A stretch of 51,732 nucleotides of DNA, taken from assembly GCA_030378105.1 (NCBI GenBank), contig JAUCGL010000015.1:1-51732 (forward strand), in the 5' to 3' direction. The notes below the pieces were generated by a model. The model did no database searches. It was given only the letters and a program-made list of their open reading frames with translations, and had not been told where the DNA came from. This document shows positions 38,204-46,539 of the stretch, in pieces (the first letter of the stretch is position 1; each line of letters begins with the position of its first letter). The translations under genes were made by a program, and so were the position numbers. The DNA is from Candidatus Halobeggiatoa sp. HSG11. GTDB lineage: Bacteria > Pseudomonadota > Gammaproteobacteria > Beggiatoales > Beggiatoaceae.

Positions 38204-38989
38204 ATGTTGCCACTATCTATTGAGAATTTCTTTGCAACACATCAAGATTTATTGTGGGTTTTAATTGTCTCTGTTGATTTATCTGTCACATTGCTATTAT
38301 ATCGACTATTTGGAAAGATGGGGCTGTATGCTGTAGTTATACTTAATATTATGTTAAGTAATTTCCAAGGCCCCAAACTAACTGTCATATTTGGAATGGA
38401 AACCAGTTTGGGTGTTATTCTATATTCAGGTATTTACTTTGCAACTGATTTATTAAGTGAAAAATATGGTCGACGCGAAGGTCAGCGTGCTGTATTATTA
38501 GGATTTGCTGCTAGTATAATTATGGTAGTTATGATTTATGCTAGTTTAATATTTTTACCTTCAGAAACCAAAAATGCTGTTATTGTTCATGATGCAATTG
38601 CAACTATATTCAATTTTACTCCTCTCTTTGTTTTTGGCTCCCTCTTAGCTTATTTAGTTACCCAAAGTTTTGATGTTTGGGTATTCCATTATATAAAAGA
38701 GAAAACTCAAGGTCGCCACCTCTGGTTAAGAAATAACGCTTCCACCATAAGTTCCCAAGCTCTTGATACTTTGTTATACACAACAATTGTATGGGGACCA
38801 ATCGTTGGTATAGGGCATGCGATTTACTTAGGTTTTACCAAATATGTATTTAAGGTTATAATTGCTTTGGTGGATACTGTTTTCATCTATTGGGCTAGAG
38901 ATTGGGATGTCACCAGTAAAGATTGGAATGAGTCATTACATAAAGAATATCTTGAGTACAAACAAAAGCAAAAAAATAATGTTAAATAA
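38204..38989 (+). CDS. yhhQ: Queuosine precursor transporter (YhhQ/VUT family)
   Basis: Inner-membrane importer of 261 residues for queuosine precursors (preQ0/preQ1), used to make the wobble modification queuosine. It has about six hydrophobic helices. Family hallmarks: LYAVVILNIMLSNFQGPKLT, the strongly conserved ATDLLSEKYGRREGQRAVLLG and, near the C-terminus, FDVWVFHYIKEKTQGRHLWL followed by RNNASTISSQALDTLLYTTI. These are the residues by which the DUF165/Vut_1 family is recognised. An alternative reading is a vitamin-uptake transporter of the same family, but the YGRREG and WLRNNASTI wording favours YhhQ. It is followed by a repeat-filled gap before serC, so it is probably monocistronic. 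Confidence 0.9.
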   Translation: MLPLSIENFFATHQDLLWVLIVSVDLSVTLLLYRLFGKMGLYAVVILNIMLSNFQGPKLTVIFGMETSLGVILYSGIYFATDLLSEKYGRREGQRAVLLGFAASIIMVVMIYASLIFLPSETKNAVIVHDAIATIFNFTPLFVFGSLLAYLVTQSFDVWVFHYIKEKTQGRHLWLRNNASTISSQALDTLLYTTIVWGPIVGIGHAIYLGFTKYVFKVIIALVDTVFIYWARDWDVTSKDWNESLHKEYLEYKQKQKNNVK

Positions 38990-39059
38990 TATTTGAAATT
39001 TAAATTCTTCTTAATTCCAAATCTTAATTTGGATTTTCCTAATTTTTAAGATAATTTTC

Positions 39060-39209
39060 GGCATCCTTCATAATTAACGCAAAAGTAGTGAACAGTTATT
39101 TCGGGAATGAAGTGAAACGGATTTCCCGAAACCCATATCTAGTAATCGTTTCGGGAAATTCACTTTATTCCATTCCCGAAACAACTGTCAAATGCTTTTG
39201 AAGGATGCC
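39060..39209. repeat. 150-bp inverted-repeat element with GGCATCCTTCA termini
   Basis: Ends GGCATCCTTCA (39060-39070) and TGAAGGATGCC (39199-39209) are perfect inverted repeats. Inside are ACAGTTATTTCGGGAATGAA and its complement-like CATTCCCGAAACAACTGT, plus a central GATTTCCCGAAAC/GTTTCGGGAAATT palindrome. It is non-coding. A related partial copy lies at 39470-39570. Confidence 0.8.
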
Positions 39210-39229
39210 TAATTTTTTGATATAGTTTT

Positions 39230-39310
39230 TCAGAAAAATAAAGGTTCTCATACCTAGGTTTGCGAAACATAGCAGGTCTATTGACAAAAATATTTATCTG
39301 AAAAGCTATA
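39230..39310. repeat. Dispersed palindromic repeat, family 3, copy c (two-ended)
   Basis: Begins TATAGTTTTTCAGAAAAATA and ends TATTTATCTGAAAAGCTATA, so this copy has the terminal word at both ends. The interior CCTAGGTTTGCGAAACATAGCAGG is a diverged form of the hairpin in the other copies. It starts about 20 bases after the 150-bp element. Confidence 0.75.
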
Positions 39311-39469
39311 GATTCAAAATATCCTTATTATTTAGAAATCTAAATTTTGTCTTTTTCAAAATAAATCTTGTACTTCTGTTTATTAGTATTTCACTTATTG
39401 AATATACATTTATATATAACCATATATAATAGATAATTTATATTACAATACCTTCACCAATATCAAAAT

Positions 39470-39570
39470 CAGTTATTAAGGGAATGAGATATATTTCCCG
39501 AAACTAAAATCATGTTGGGAATTTTGGGAAATCTGCTTTGCTCCATTCCCGAAACAACCATTAAATTGGC
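39470..39570. repeat. Partial GGGAATG/CATTCCC palindrome upstream of serC
   Basis: GTTATTAAGGGAATGAGA and ATTTCCCGAAAC on the left are mirrored by GGGAAATCTGCTTTGCTCCA followed by TTCCCGAAACAACCATTAA. It is a diverged copy of the inside of the element at 39060-39209, lacking the GGCATCC termini. Confidence 0.7.
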
Positions 39571-39621
39571 GAATGTATTAAAATCATAATTAAATATCGC
39601 TATAAAATCCATAGGTAATTT

Positions 39622-40704
39622 ATGTCAAGAGTTTTTAATTTTAGTGCTGGTCCCGCAATGTTGCCAACTGCTGTGTTGGAACAAGCTCAAGCAGAAATAC
39701 TTGATTGGCAAGGCACTGGTGTATCGGTGATGGAAATGAGTCATCGTGGTAAGGAATTTATGTCAATCGCAGAACAAGCTCAAGCTGACTTGCGAGAATT
39801 ATTAAATATTCCAAATAACTATAAAATATTATTTCTACAAGGTGGAGCTAGTACTCAGTTTGGTATGGTGCCGGTTAATCTGTTAGGAAATAGACAACAA
39901 GCTGATTATTTCAACACTGGTATATGGTCAAAAAAAGCGATTGCTGAAGCTAAAAAATTCTGTAAAGTAAATATAGTTTCAAGTTCTGAAGATAATAAAT
40001 TTACAACAATTGCTAAAGCGGATGAGTGGCAACTTGATCCAAATGCTGCTTACGTTCACTACACTCCGAATGAAACTATTAATGGTTTAAAATTTCATGG
40101 AATACCTAAAGTTGGTGATAAACCTTTAGTAGCCGATATGTCTTCTATAATTTTATCACAACCATTTGATATATCTAAGTTTGGATTAATCTATGCAGGA
40201 GCTCAAAAAAATATTGGTCCGGCTGGTGTGACAATAGTTATTGTACGAGAGGATTTAATTGGTGAAGCTATGCCTAAAATTCCCACAATGGCAACTTATC
40301 AGGCTCATGCAAAAGCTGATTCTATGTACAACACTCCACCGACTTATGCTTGGTATTTGGCTGGATTAGTATTTAAGTGGCTTAAGGAATTAGGTGGTGT
40401 TGAAGCAATGACAGAACGTAATAAACGTAAAGCTGAATTGTTATATTCTACTATTGATGATAATGATTTTTATAATAATCCAGTAGTTCGTAAATATCGT
40501 TCCAAAATGAATGTACCGTTTACTTTAGCTAATTCTGATTTAAATAAAACTTTTTTAGAAGAAGCGAAAGAAACTGGACTAGTTACTTTAGCTGGCCATC
40601 GTTCAGTAGGTGGGATGCGAGCTAGTATTTATAATGCTATGCCAGAAGAAGGAGTGCAAGCATTAGTTAATTTCATGGGTGATTTTGCAAGTCGGAAAGG
40701 TTAA
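39622..40704 (+). CDS. serC: Phosphoserine aminotransferase
   Basis: PLP-dependent class V aminotransferase making 3-phosphoserine from 3-phosphohydroxypyruvate (serine synthesis). It also acts in the pyridoxal-phosphate pathway of gammaproteobacteria; cytoplasmic. The 360 residues match family length. Motifs: FNFSAGPAMLPTAVLEQAQ at the N-terminus, the phosphate-binding FLQGGASTQF near 75, and HYTPNETINGLKF. DMSSIILSQPFD precedes the PLP-binding lysine in YAGAQKNIGPAGVT. The end has AGHRSVGGMRASIYNAMPEEGV. There is no serA or pdx neighbour. The ATG follows AGGTAATTT, a modest ribosome binding site. Confidence 0.97.
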   Translation: MSRVFNFSAGPAMLPTAVLEQAQAEILDWQGTGVSVMEMSHRGKEFMSIAEQAQADLRELLNIPNNYKILFLQGGASTQFGMVPVNLLGNRQQADYFNTGIWSKKAIAEAKKFCKVNIVSSSEDNKFTTIAKADEWQLDPNAAYVHYTPNETINGLKFHGIPKVGDKPLVADMSSIILSQPFDISKFGLIYAGAQKNIGPAGVTIVIVREDLIGEAMPKIPTMATYQAHAKADSMYNTPPTYAWYLAGLVFKWLKELGGVEAMTERNKRKAELLYSTIDDNDFYNNPVVRKYRSKMNVPFTLANSDLNKTFLEEAKETGLVTLAGHRSVGGMRASIYNAMPEEGVQALVNFMGDFASRKG

Positions 40705-40710
40705 CTAATT

Positions 40711-40784
40711 ATATAGTTTTTCAGATAAATAATTTCACTTAAAACCTACGAGGTTTCCAAAACCTCGCAGGTTTCACACGCTCG
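40711..40784 (-). repeat. Dispersed palindromic repeat, family 3, copy d
   Basis: Reverse complement of copy b: TATAGTTTTTCAGATAAATA, then AAAACCTACGAGG and CCTCGCAGGTTTCACACG. It starts seven bases after the serC stop and could act as a terminator. With copy b it forms an inverted pair around htpG-yhhQ-serC. Confidence 0.88.
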
Positions 40785-40920
40785 TTGTTCACCAAAATGG
40801 TTAAAAGTTAAAGATATTTGCTATAATAATAAATATGGTTGGCAACTACCCGGTTGTGGTAAGCATTGATTCCTTAACTATGCACTACTATATTCATTCA
40901 AAATAACCCTCAATTTAACT

Positions 40921-42105
40921 ATGTTACTTAGAATATTTTTTTTATTAATAATTTGTTTACAAGTACAAGCTAGTGAATGGTCTGGTCATATTGATAGTGA
41001 AATACGCTATTTTACCCAAAAACCTTTGGCAACTGAGCAATATGACGGATTTAATTTATCTTTGGCCGGTCAGTTAGAATATCATCATGAATGGGATAAT
41101 GGCTATCAAAGTTTTACTTTTGTACCTTTTGTACGGGTGGATCAGCATGATTCTGAACGCACTCATATGGATATTCGAGAACTGACTTGGTTGAAAGCTG
41201 CTAGGGATTGGGAGTTAAGAGTTGGAATTCGTAAATTGTTTTGGGGAGTTACTGAATCTCAGCATCTGGTTGATATAATTAATCAAAGTGATTCTGTAGA
41301 ACATCCTGATGGTGAAGATAAATTGGGACAGCCAATGGTCAATTTAGCTTTAATAAGAGATTGGGGAACTGTAGATTTATTCATATTACCCGGATTTCGA
41401 GAAAGAACTTTTCCAGCCAGAGATGGACGTTTATTAGGTGGCGGTATTCCAATTAATGTTGAGCAAGTTAGTTATGAATCTGGTGCTGAGGAAAAACATG
41501 TAGATTTGGCAGTACGTTGGTCACATACTATTGGTGATTGGGATATTGGCTTGTCTCATTTTTCTGGTACTAATCGTGACCCACTTTTATTACCTAGTTT
41601 TGATGTTAATAATGATTTAACTTTAACTCCATATTATGAACAAATTCAACAAACTGGCCTTGATATACAGATAACTCAGGAAGACATGATATGGAAATTT
41701 GAGGCTATTTCACGCAAAGGTCAAGAAGAACGTTTCACAGCTATGACTGGTGGTTTGGAATATACTTTTGTGGGTATATTGGATAGTGATGCTGATTTAG
41801 GAGTTCTGGTAGAATATCTATTTGATGATCGAAATGAAAATGCTTCTACTCCATTTGAAAATGATATTATGTTAGGAATGCGTATGACTCTTAATGATAC
41901 TCAGAGTACAGAATTATTGGCTGGAACTATTATTAGCATGGAAAATGAATCACGCTCTTATTTGCTTGAAGCAAGTCGCAGGTTTGGAGATAGTTGGAAA
42001 GTCAGTTTAGAAGCTTATCTTTATTCTAATATTTCGCCTACTGATTTAATGTATGGAATGCGAAATGAGGATTTAATGCAATTAACGTTAGCATGGTATT
42101 TTTAA
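40921..42105 (+). CDS. Predicted outer-membrane beta-barrel protein of unknown role
   Basis: A 394-residue exported protein. The signal peptide (about residues 1-17, ending VQA) is followed by SEWSGHIDSEIRYF. The rest alternates polar and hydrophobic residues in beta-strand pattern, with many Trp, Tyr and Asp turns (DWELRVGIRKLFWG, WDIGLSHFSGT). It ends in an aromatic C-terminus (LTLAWYF) as expected for Bam-dependent barrels. No catalytic motif is seen. It could be a porin-like or export channel; some Alginate_exp/DUF1302-type barrels look similar, but I cannot assign one. The next gene, a secreted trypsin-like protease, begins at the base after the stop codon, so the two are almost certainly one operon and may function together at the surface. 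Confidence 0.78.
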   Translation: MLLRIFFLLIICLQVQASEWSGHIDSEIRYFTQKPLATEQYDGFNLSLAGQLEYHHEWDNGYQSFTFVPFVRVDQHDSERTHMDIRELTWLKAARDWELRVGIRKLFWGVTESQHLVDIINQSDSVEHPDGEDKLGQPMVNLALIRDWGTVDLFILPGFRERTFPARDGRLLGGGIPINVEQVSYESGAEEKHVDLAVRWSHTIGDWDIGLSHFSGTNRDPLLLPSFDVNNDLTLTPYYEQIQQTGLDIQITQEDMIWKFEAISRKGQEERFTAMTGGLEYTFVGILDSDADLGVLVEYLFDDRNENASTPFENDIMLGMRMTLNDTQSTELLAGTIISMENESRSYLLEASRRFGDSWKVSLEAYLYSNISPTDLMYGMRNEDLMQLTLAWYF

Positions 42106-43233
42106 ATGAATAAATTTTTAATTATATTTATTGGTTGTTTATTCATGTGGCAAGCAACAATGGCTGCATCAACCAGAATTATTTGTAAATCAAAACAATC
42201 TTGTTTAGTTAGTTTTCCAACTCCTTGGATGGCTGCACTTATTAATACTGGCAGAGAACCATCAAAAAATTCAATTTACTGTGGGGGTACGTTAATCGAT
42301 CCTTACTGGGTTTTAACTGCCGCTCATTGCACTAAACATGAAACTGCTGATGATATACAAGTTGTTTTAGGTCGTCAATCTCTCAGTGCCAAAAATACTG
42401 GAGAAATCATTGGAGTAGAAGAAATTATTGTACATTCTGAATATGAATACTATGATGATGAAGACCCAATAGCAGATATTGCTTTATTACGCTTAAAAAA
42501 GAAATCAAATCAGGATATTGTACCACTAGCAGATATTGACACAATTAAAGTTGGCAATTTTGCTTCTGTCATGGGCTGGGGACAAACTCATAAAGATAAC
42601 AGAAGTAGTTACTCAGATTCTTTACAACATACTTCTATACCAATTATATCTAATGAAATATGTAGTAAGTCTTATCCAAATTCTGTTGCAGATTCAATGT
42701 TATGTGCTGGTTACAAAGCTGGAGGAACTGATGGATGTAGTGGGGACAGCGGTGGCCCTTTATTAATCAAACATAACGGTGAATGGCAACAAATTGGAAT
42801 AATGAGTTGGGGTGAAGGCTGTGCTTTACCTGAATATTATGGAGTTTACACAAGGATAACATCATTTTTAGATTTCATTCAGACTAATATTAAAAAACCA
42901 TGTGACACTCTTGCAGCACCATTATTACAAGTTAATATGAGTGAATCTGACGTAAGCGTCAACTGGAATAATGAATGTTTAGTTAAGGGTTATAAATTTT
43001 ATTCAGCCCCATATTCTTATCCGATAAGTGAAATAACTATGGATAATATTATTACTTATGATTTGGGCTATAACAACAAAATCAATATGGATTTACAAGT
43101 TTTAAAAATGTTTATACCTTATCAAAAATTATATGTTGCAGTACGAGCTTATGACTGTGATAAAGATTGTGATAATTATAGTGATTATTCTAATTTGGGA
43201 GTTATTTCTTTAGAAACTGAAATATCAGACTGA
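42106..43233 (+). CDS. Secreted trypsin-like serine protease (S1A)
   Basis: A 375-residue exported endopeptidase. After a signal peptide (about 1-20) comes the S1 domain with catalytic triad His74 (LTAAHC), Asp124 (ADIALLRL) and Ser215 (GCSGDSGGPLL). Asp209, six residues before the Ser, predicts cleavage after Arg or Lys. Several Cys pairs typical of animal-like trypsins are kept (CGGTLIDPYWVLTAAHC, MLCAGYKAGGTDGC, MSWGEGCA). A conventional IVGG activation site is not evident. The N-terminal segment reads CLVSFPTPWMAALINT, so zymogen activation may differ. The last ~105 residues form a Cys-containing fibronectin-like domain. The start codon directly follows the barrel gene's stop. Confidence 0.9.
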   Translation: MNKFLIIFIGCLFMWQATMAASTRIICKSKQSCLVSFPTPWMAALINTGREPSKNSIYCGGTLIDPYWVLTAAHCTKHETADDIQVVLGRQSLSAKNTGEIIGVEEIIVHSEYEYYDDEDPIADIALLRLKKKSNQDIVPLADIDTIKVGNFASVMGWGQTHKDNRSSYSDSLQHTSIPIISNEICSKSYPNSVADSMLCAGYKAGGTDGCSGDSGGPLLIKHNGEWQQIGIMSWGEGCALPEYYGVYTRITSFLDFIQTNIKKPCDTLAAPLLQVNMSESDVSVNWNNECLVKGYKFYSAPYSYPISEITMDNIITYDLGYNNKINMDLQVLKMFIPYQKLYVAVRAYDCDKDCDNYSDYSNLGVISLETEISD

Positions 43234-43432
43234 GTCTCTTGCAAAATTATTTCACGGATAGGACGGAGTGTCAAAAATAATTCATTTTATTAAATGGATA
43301 GACGCAGTTATATTGGTCAACATTTATAACCAATACGTCAAATATGGGTAGTCCTAACAAACCCAATGCAGGTATTATATAATATTCAATATTGGTTTGT
43401 AGTGACTACCAAAAAATAAAACTTGTTAAATA
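43234..43432. repeat. Convergent intergenic palindrome (GGTAGTC...GACTACC)
   Basis: Lies between the protease gene and the convergent minus-strand operon. GGGTAGTCCTAACAAACCCA (43344-43363) is mirrored by TTGGTTTGTAGTGACTACC (about 43392-43410). A related half (GTTTGTAAGGACTACCC) occurs at 19314-19330. It could work as a two-way terminator. Confidence 0.55.
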
Positions 43433-45517
43433 TCATTTCACCTTAACCGGAAAGGCATTCCATATATTACCTTCATTATCTACGGTAATACGTATTCTGG
43501 TTTGTCCTTTTGTAGCTATTTTACGTCCAAAGTCATGTACAACACGGAAAGCACGGTTATCACTATTTGGCATAAATACAGAATTAGGAGATTTCAATGC
43601 TTCTGCAACCATTTTACGTACTTCATCAACATTGTTAGTTAAAAATGTGCTTTTTTGTGGTTGTGGAGTACCCGGCATATGTATTTTCAATTTTGTGGCT
43701 TTCCAAGATGCAATGTTATCTGCTGCTTTATAAGCAATTTTTGGAGCATTAATAATAATACTTGCTCCTTTTGAAATTTTTTGTATTTGGGCTGATATTT
43801 TGGAAACTTGGTTAAGATTTTTAATTGCTCCTATGCCTGAAAAATAAGTACCTATTTCAAAGGTTATTTGTCCGGCTAATTCTCCATATTTTTTAGGCGT
43901 TAAATTTGGAAATTTTTTTAAAAACTTCCTTGTTTCAGTTGTGATTATTTTATAAGTTTTGTCATAATTGATGATGGCAGAGTAAATGGCTGCTGCTGAA
44001 TCAATGGGATGATTCACTATATTTAAAATACCTTCAACAGTTTCATCAAATGATCGCCAAATTCCTTTCATAAATCCACTGGTTATATCAAAAACTGCAT
44101 AAGCATTATCAACCATCGTCAGAAAGTGATTAGTTTCTTCTCGGTAGTTGTTGGCTTGTCGTGTGGCAAGAACTCCAAGAAAGTGCATTTCATCAGATAG
44201 TTTGTCTTTAACATTTGCTAGTTTATTGGAAACTACGGCCAGTTCATAACCTTCAAAGTTGTTACCGGAAGCGGAAAAACCAAACATATTTTGGGCGGCT
44301 GGAGTGCTTTTTATATTTTTATAAGCATTGGTATTATCTCCCATAAAGTCTAACAACGTTCTAGCTCTGTTTAATAAACGATTGCCCCATATTTTATTAT
44401 CATTGGCAAAGTAGGTATCAGCATCTTGTACCATTTGCATACCAAGTTTAGCTTTTGGGTTGGTTACAAAATATCTTAATGCCTCGTTGTAATTTTGGCG
44501 AATTGCAATGCCAAGTTGGGTATTTTGGGGGGCGTGAAAGGTAATCTTATTAGTTTGCCATTGTTTAACAATACCTTGCTCATCAACTACTGTACTTAGT
44601 ACTTCACGTATTTGTTTTTGTCGTGTAGGGTTGGTTTCAGTATTAGCCATTTGCACAAGCCCGGTAATATGTTTTGCGGTTTCTGCTATAGTGGCATTGG
44701 TTAGTTTATCTGTTAGTTCAGTTTGGAGGTTGTTTATGACCTTATTTGGCAAATGCCCTTGTTGCAAGGATTCGATTTCAGTTTCTACGGCACGATAGCT
44801 ATTTATAATTGGAATTGATAATTTAACTATCTGTGGTTGTAATTTTGCTGAAATTTGGTTAGAATTTTTGACTTTATGACTAAAATCCTTAATTTGATGA
44901 ATTATATTACTTGTTACATTTTTTAATTTATGTTGAAAAATTTCAATTTGAACTTGATATTCCTGTGTTTGTTTCAGTGTAGATTGAGTTCTATTATTTA
45001 TTTCCAAAATCATATTTTGAATAAGTTCTAATTGTTGTTGTTCTAATTCTTGACTATAAGTTTCTTTACTACCATAAATAATAGCCTTCCAACTTTCAAT
45101 GAACCCACCTACTGTACCAACGATATTATTTCCAACCTCTTCAATATTACCAGATTTAATTAATTCAAAAATTATTACACCACCTTGAATCATTGCATCT
45201 ACTTCACCATCAGTGAAGTAAGTTTTATTTTCCATATTTGGAGGTATTTTTCCTACTCCAATAAAATAACTACTTTTCTCATTTGTTTTATTAGGATATT
45301 TTATGATTTTATCATTTTTATTACTAGGTGTAATTGCATCTTCTTCAGCATCTTCCTTAAAATTTATATAGAAAGATTTTTCACCTATTTGATAGGTTGC
45401 TCCTTTTTTTTCATCTGGTAATTCTTTAGCATTTGAACTCAATTCTTCACTATATCCAACAATGTGGAAAATAAAAAATAAAAGGACGATTAATACAGAA
45501 TATTTTACTGAAGCCAT
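43433..45517 (-). CDS. Exported protein with toxin-like C-terminal domain
   Basis: 694 residues with a signal peptide (about 1-22, ending VGYS). Residues ~150-330 are largely coiled-coil helices. Residues ~500-590 (NHPIDSAAAIYSAIINYD, KKYGELAGQITFEIGTYFSG, KISKGASIIINAPKIAYKAA) resemble the hydrophobic pre-toxin segments that precede polymorphic toxin tips. The last ~75 residues form a compact domain with VHDFGRKIATKGQTRIRITV and NIWNAFPV. These recall small RNase-type (BECR-like) toxin domains in which Arg, Thr and a final FPV strand recur; that link is inference. No immunity gene is recognisable beside it. It is the last gene of a coupled operon, its ATG lying 13 bases inside the preceding gene. 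Confidence 0.6.
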   Translation of the reverse strand: MASVKYSVLIVLLFFIFHIVGYSEELSSNAKELPDEKKGATYQIGEKSFYINFKEDAEEDAITPSNKNDKIIKYPNKTNEKSSYFIGVGKIPPNMENKTYFTDGEVDAMIQGGVIIFELIKSGNIEEVGNNIVGTVGGFIESWKAIIYGSKETYSQELEQQQLELIQNMILEINNRTQSTLKQTQEYQVQIEIFQHKLKNVTSNIIHQIKDFSHKVKNSNQISAKLQPQIVKLSIPIINSYRAVETEIESLQQGHLPNKVINNLQTELTDKLTNATIAETAKHITGLVQMANTETNPTRQKQIREVLSTVVDEQGIVKQWQTNKITFHAPQNTQLGIAIRQNYNEALRYFVTNPKAKLGMQMVQDADTYFANDNKIWGNRLLNRARTLLDFMGDNTNAYKNIKSTPAAQNMFGFSASGNNFEGYELAVVSNKLANVKDKLSDEMHFLGVLATRQANNYREETNHFLTMVDNAYAVFDITSGFMKGIWRSFDETVEGILNIVNHPIDSAAAIYSAIINYDKTYKIITTETRKFLKKFPNLTPKKYGELAGQITFEIGTYFSGIGAIKNLNQVSKISAQIQKISKGASIIINAPKIAYKAADNIASWKATKLKIHMPGTPQPQKSTFLTNNVDEVRKMVAEALKSPNSVFMPNSDNRAFRVVHDFGRKIATKGQTRIRITVDNEGNIWNAFPVKVK

Positions 45518-46539
45518 TGTTTTAAAACCTCTCTCATTGTTGTTTTGTAATCAGATTGAGAAATTTGCTGTTTAGTAAACATCATATCTATCGTATGAGA
45601 AATTAATGTTTCTCTAACGTTTATTTTATTAGTGTTTATATAATTTTTTTTCAAATATCCAAATACAACTGATTTATCAAGTAATGATAAAATATGAATT
45701 GATAATTTGGAATGATCGGAAGTGTAGATAGCATTCTCAAATAAATTAAATATTTGGCTATCTGGTATTGGTTGAGAAACATCAAGCAACATAACATAAG
45801 CAATAAAAGGTTGATCCCAAGTCATATTTTCAATACAAAGCAGATTAACTATATGACGTAGAACTTTACCAGCTTGTAATCTTTTTGGTGTTTCCAATTT
45901 TATTAAAGGACGGTTATTTTCACATCGTAACATACCATCTTCAAAATATTGTTTGACGATAGAATTGTGATGATTTATTAATTCTTTTTTACCTTGAAAA
46001 ACAGTTTTTTCATCATTTTTAATATTGTTAATTGTGGTGGTTAATTTACCCAATTTATGAAATGCTACTTTTTTCTTGTTTTGTTGGAATAAGTTGGATA
46101 TTGTAGCAAGTTCATTTTGTAGAGAGTTAAGATTAATACCGGTTATATCCTGAATTGCAAGTTGTGGATTGCCAATATTGGGCATGTTAATTTGCCATGA
46201 AGGTAATTTAAAAAACTTTGTTGGTAATTTTATAGTAGATAATTTGTCATTAAGGCATTTAGTAACTTGTTTCAATTCGTTACCTTTGATAGTCATTTTG
46301 TCATAAAATTTATCATCTTTTTTAATTTTACTGTTAATAACATCACCGAAATAGCTACCACTCATAATCTTTACTTCTTCTAAGTCAATGTTATTAGGAT
46401 TTAATGACAATTCTAGTTCGTATTGAGTGCCACCACCTAATTCACAAACAATGCTAACTTGCTGTTCAGCATGAATGGTTCCAATTAAGAAAAAAATAGA
46501 TAGCAACAAAAGCTTTTGTATTCGATAGTTAGAAAACAT
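45505..46539 (-). CDS. Exported protein of unknown function in the pore-former-like operon
   Basis: 344 residues with a signal peptide (about 1-24, ending TIHA). The mature N-terminus (VSIVCELGGGTQYELELSL) is beta-rich with a Cys. Residues ~120-210 are helical and amphipathic (LNSLQNELATISNLFQQNKK), followed by a mostly helical C-terminus. No family is recognised. The gene overlaps the upstream gene by 11 bases and the downstream gene by 13. Overlaps of this kind imply translational coupling and near-equal production of the three proteins, so it is probably a component of the same exported complex. Confidence 0.65.
   Translation of the reverse strand: MFSNYRIQKLLLLSIFFLIGTIHAEQQVSIVCELGGGTQYELELSLNPNNIDLEEVKIMSGSYFGDVINSKIKKDDKFYDKMTIKGNELKQVTKCLNDKLSTIKLPTKFFKLPSWQINMPNIGNPQLAIQDITGINLNSLQNELATISNLFQQNKKKVAFHKLGKLTTTINNIKNDEKTVFQGKKELINHHNSIVKQYFEDGMLRCENNRPLIKLETPKRLQAGKVLRHIVNLLCIENMTWDQPFIAYVMLLDVSQPIPDSQIFNLFENAIYTSDHSKLSIHILSLLDKSVVFGYLKKNYINTNKINVRETLISHTIDMMFTKQQISQSDYKTTMREVLKQWLQ

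Noticed and set aside
43392-43733. 113-residue plus-strand frame opposite the end of the 694-residue gene
   Set aside because: It is antisense to a better supported coding region and has no signal, motif or ribosome binding site.
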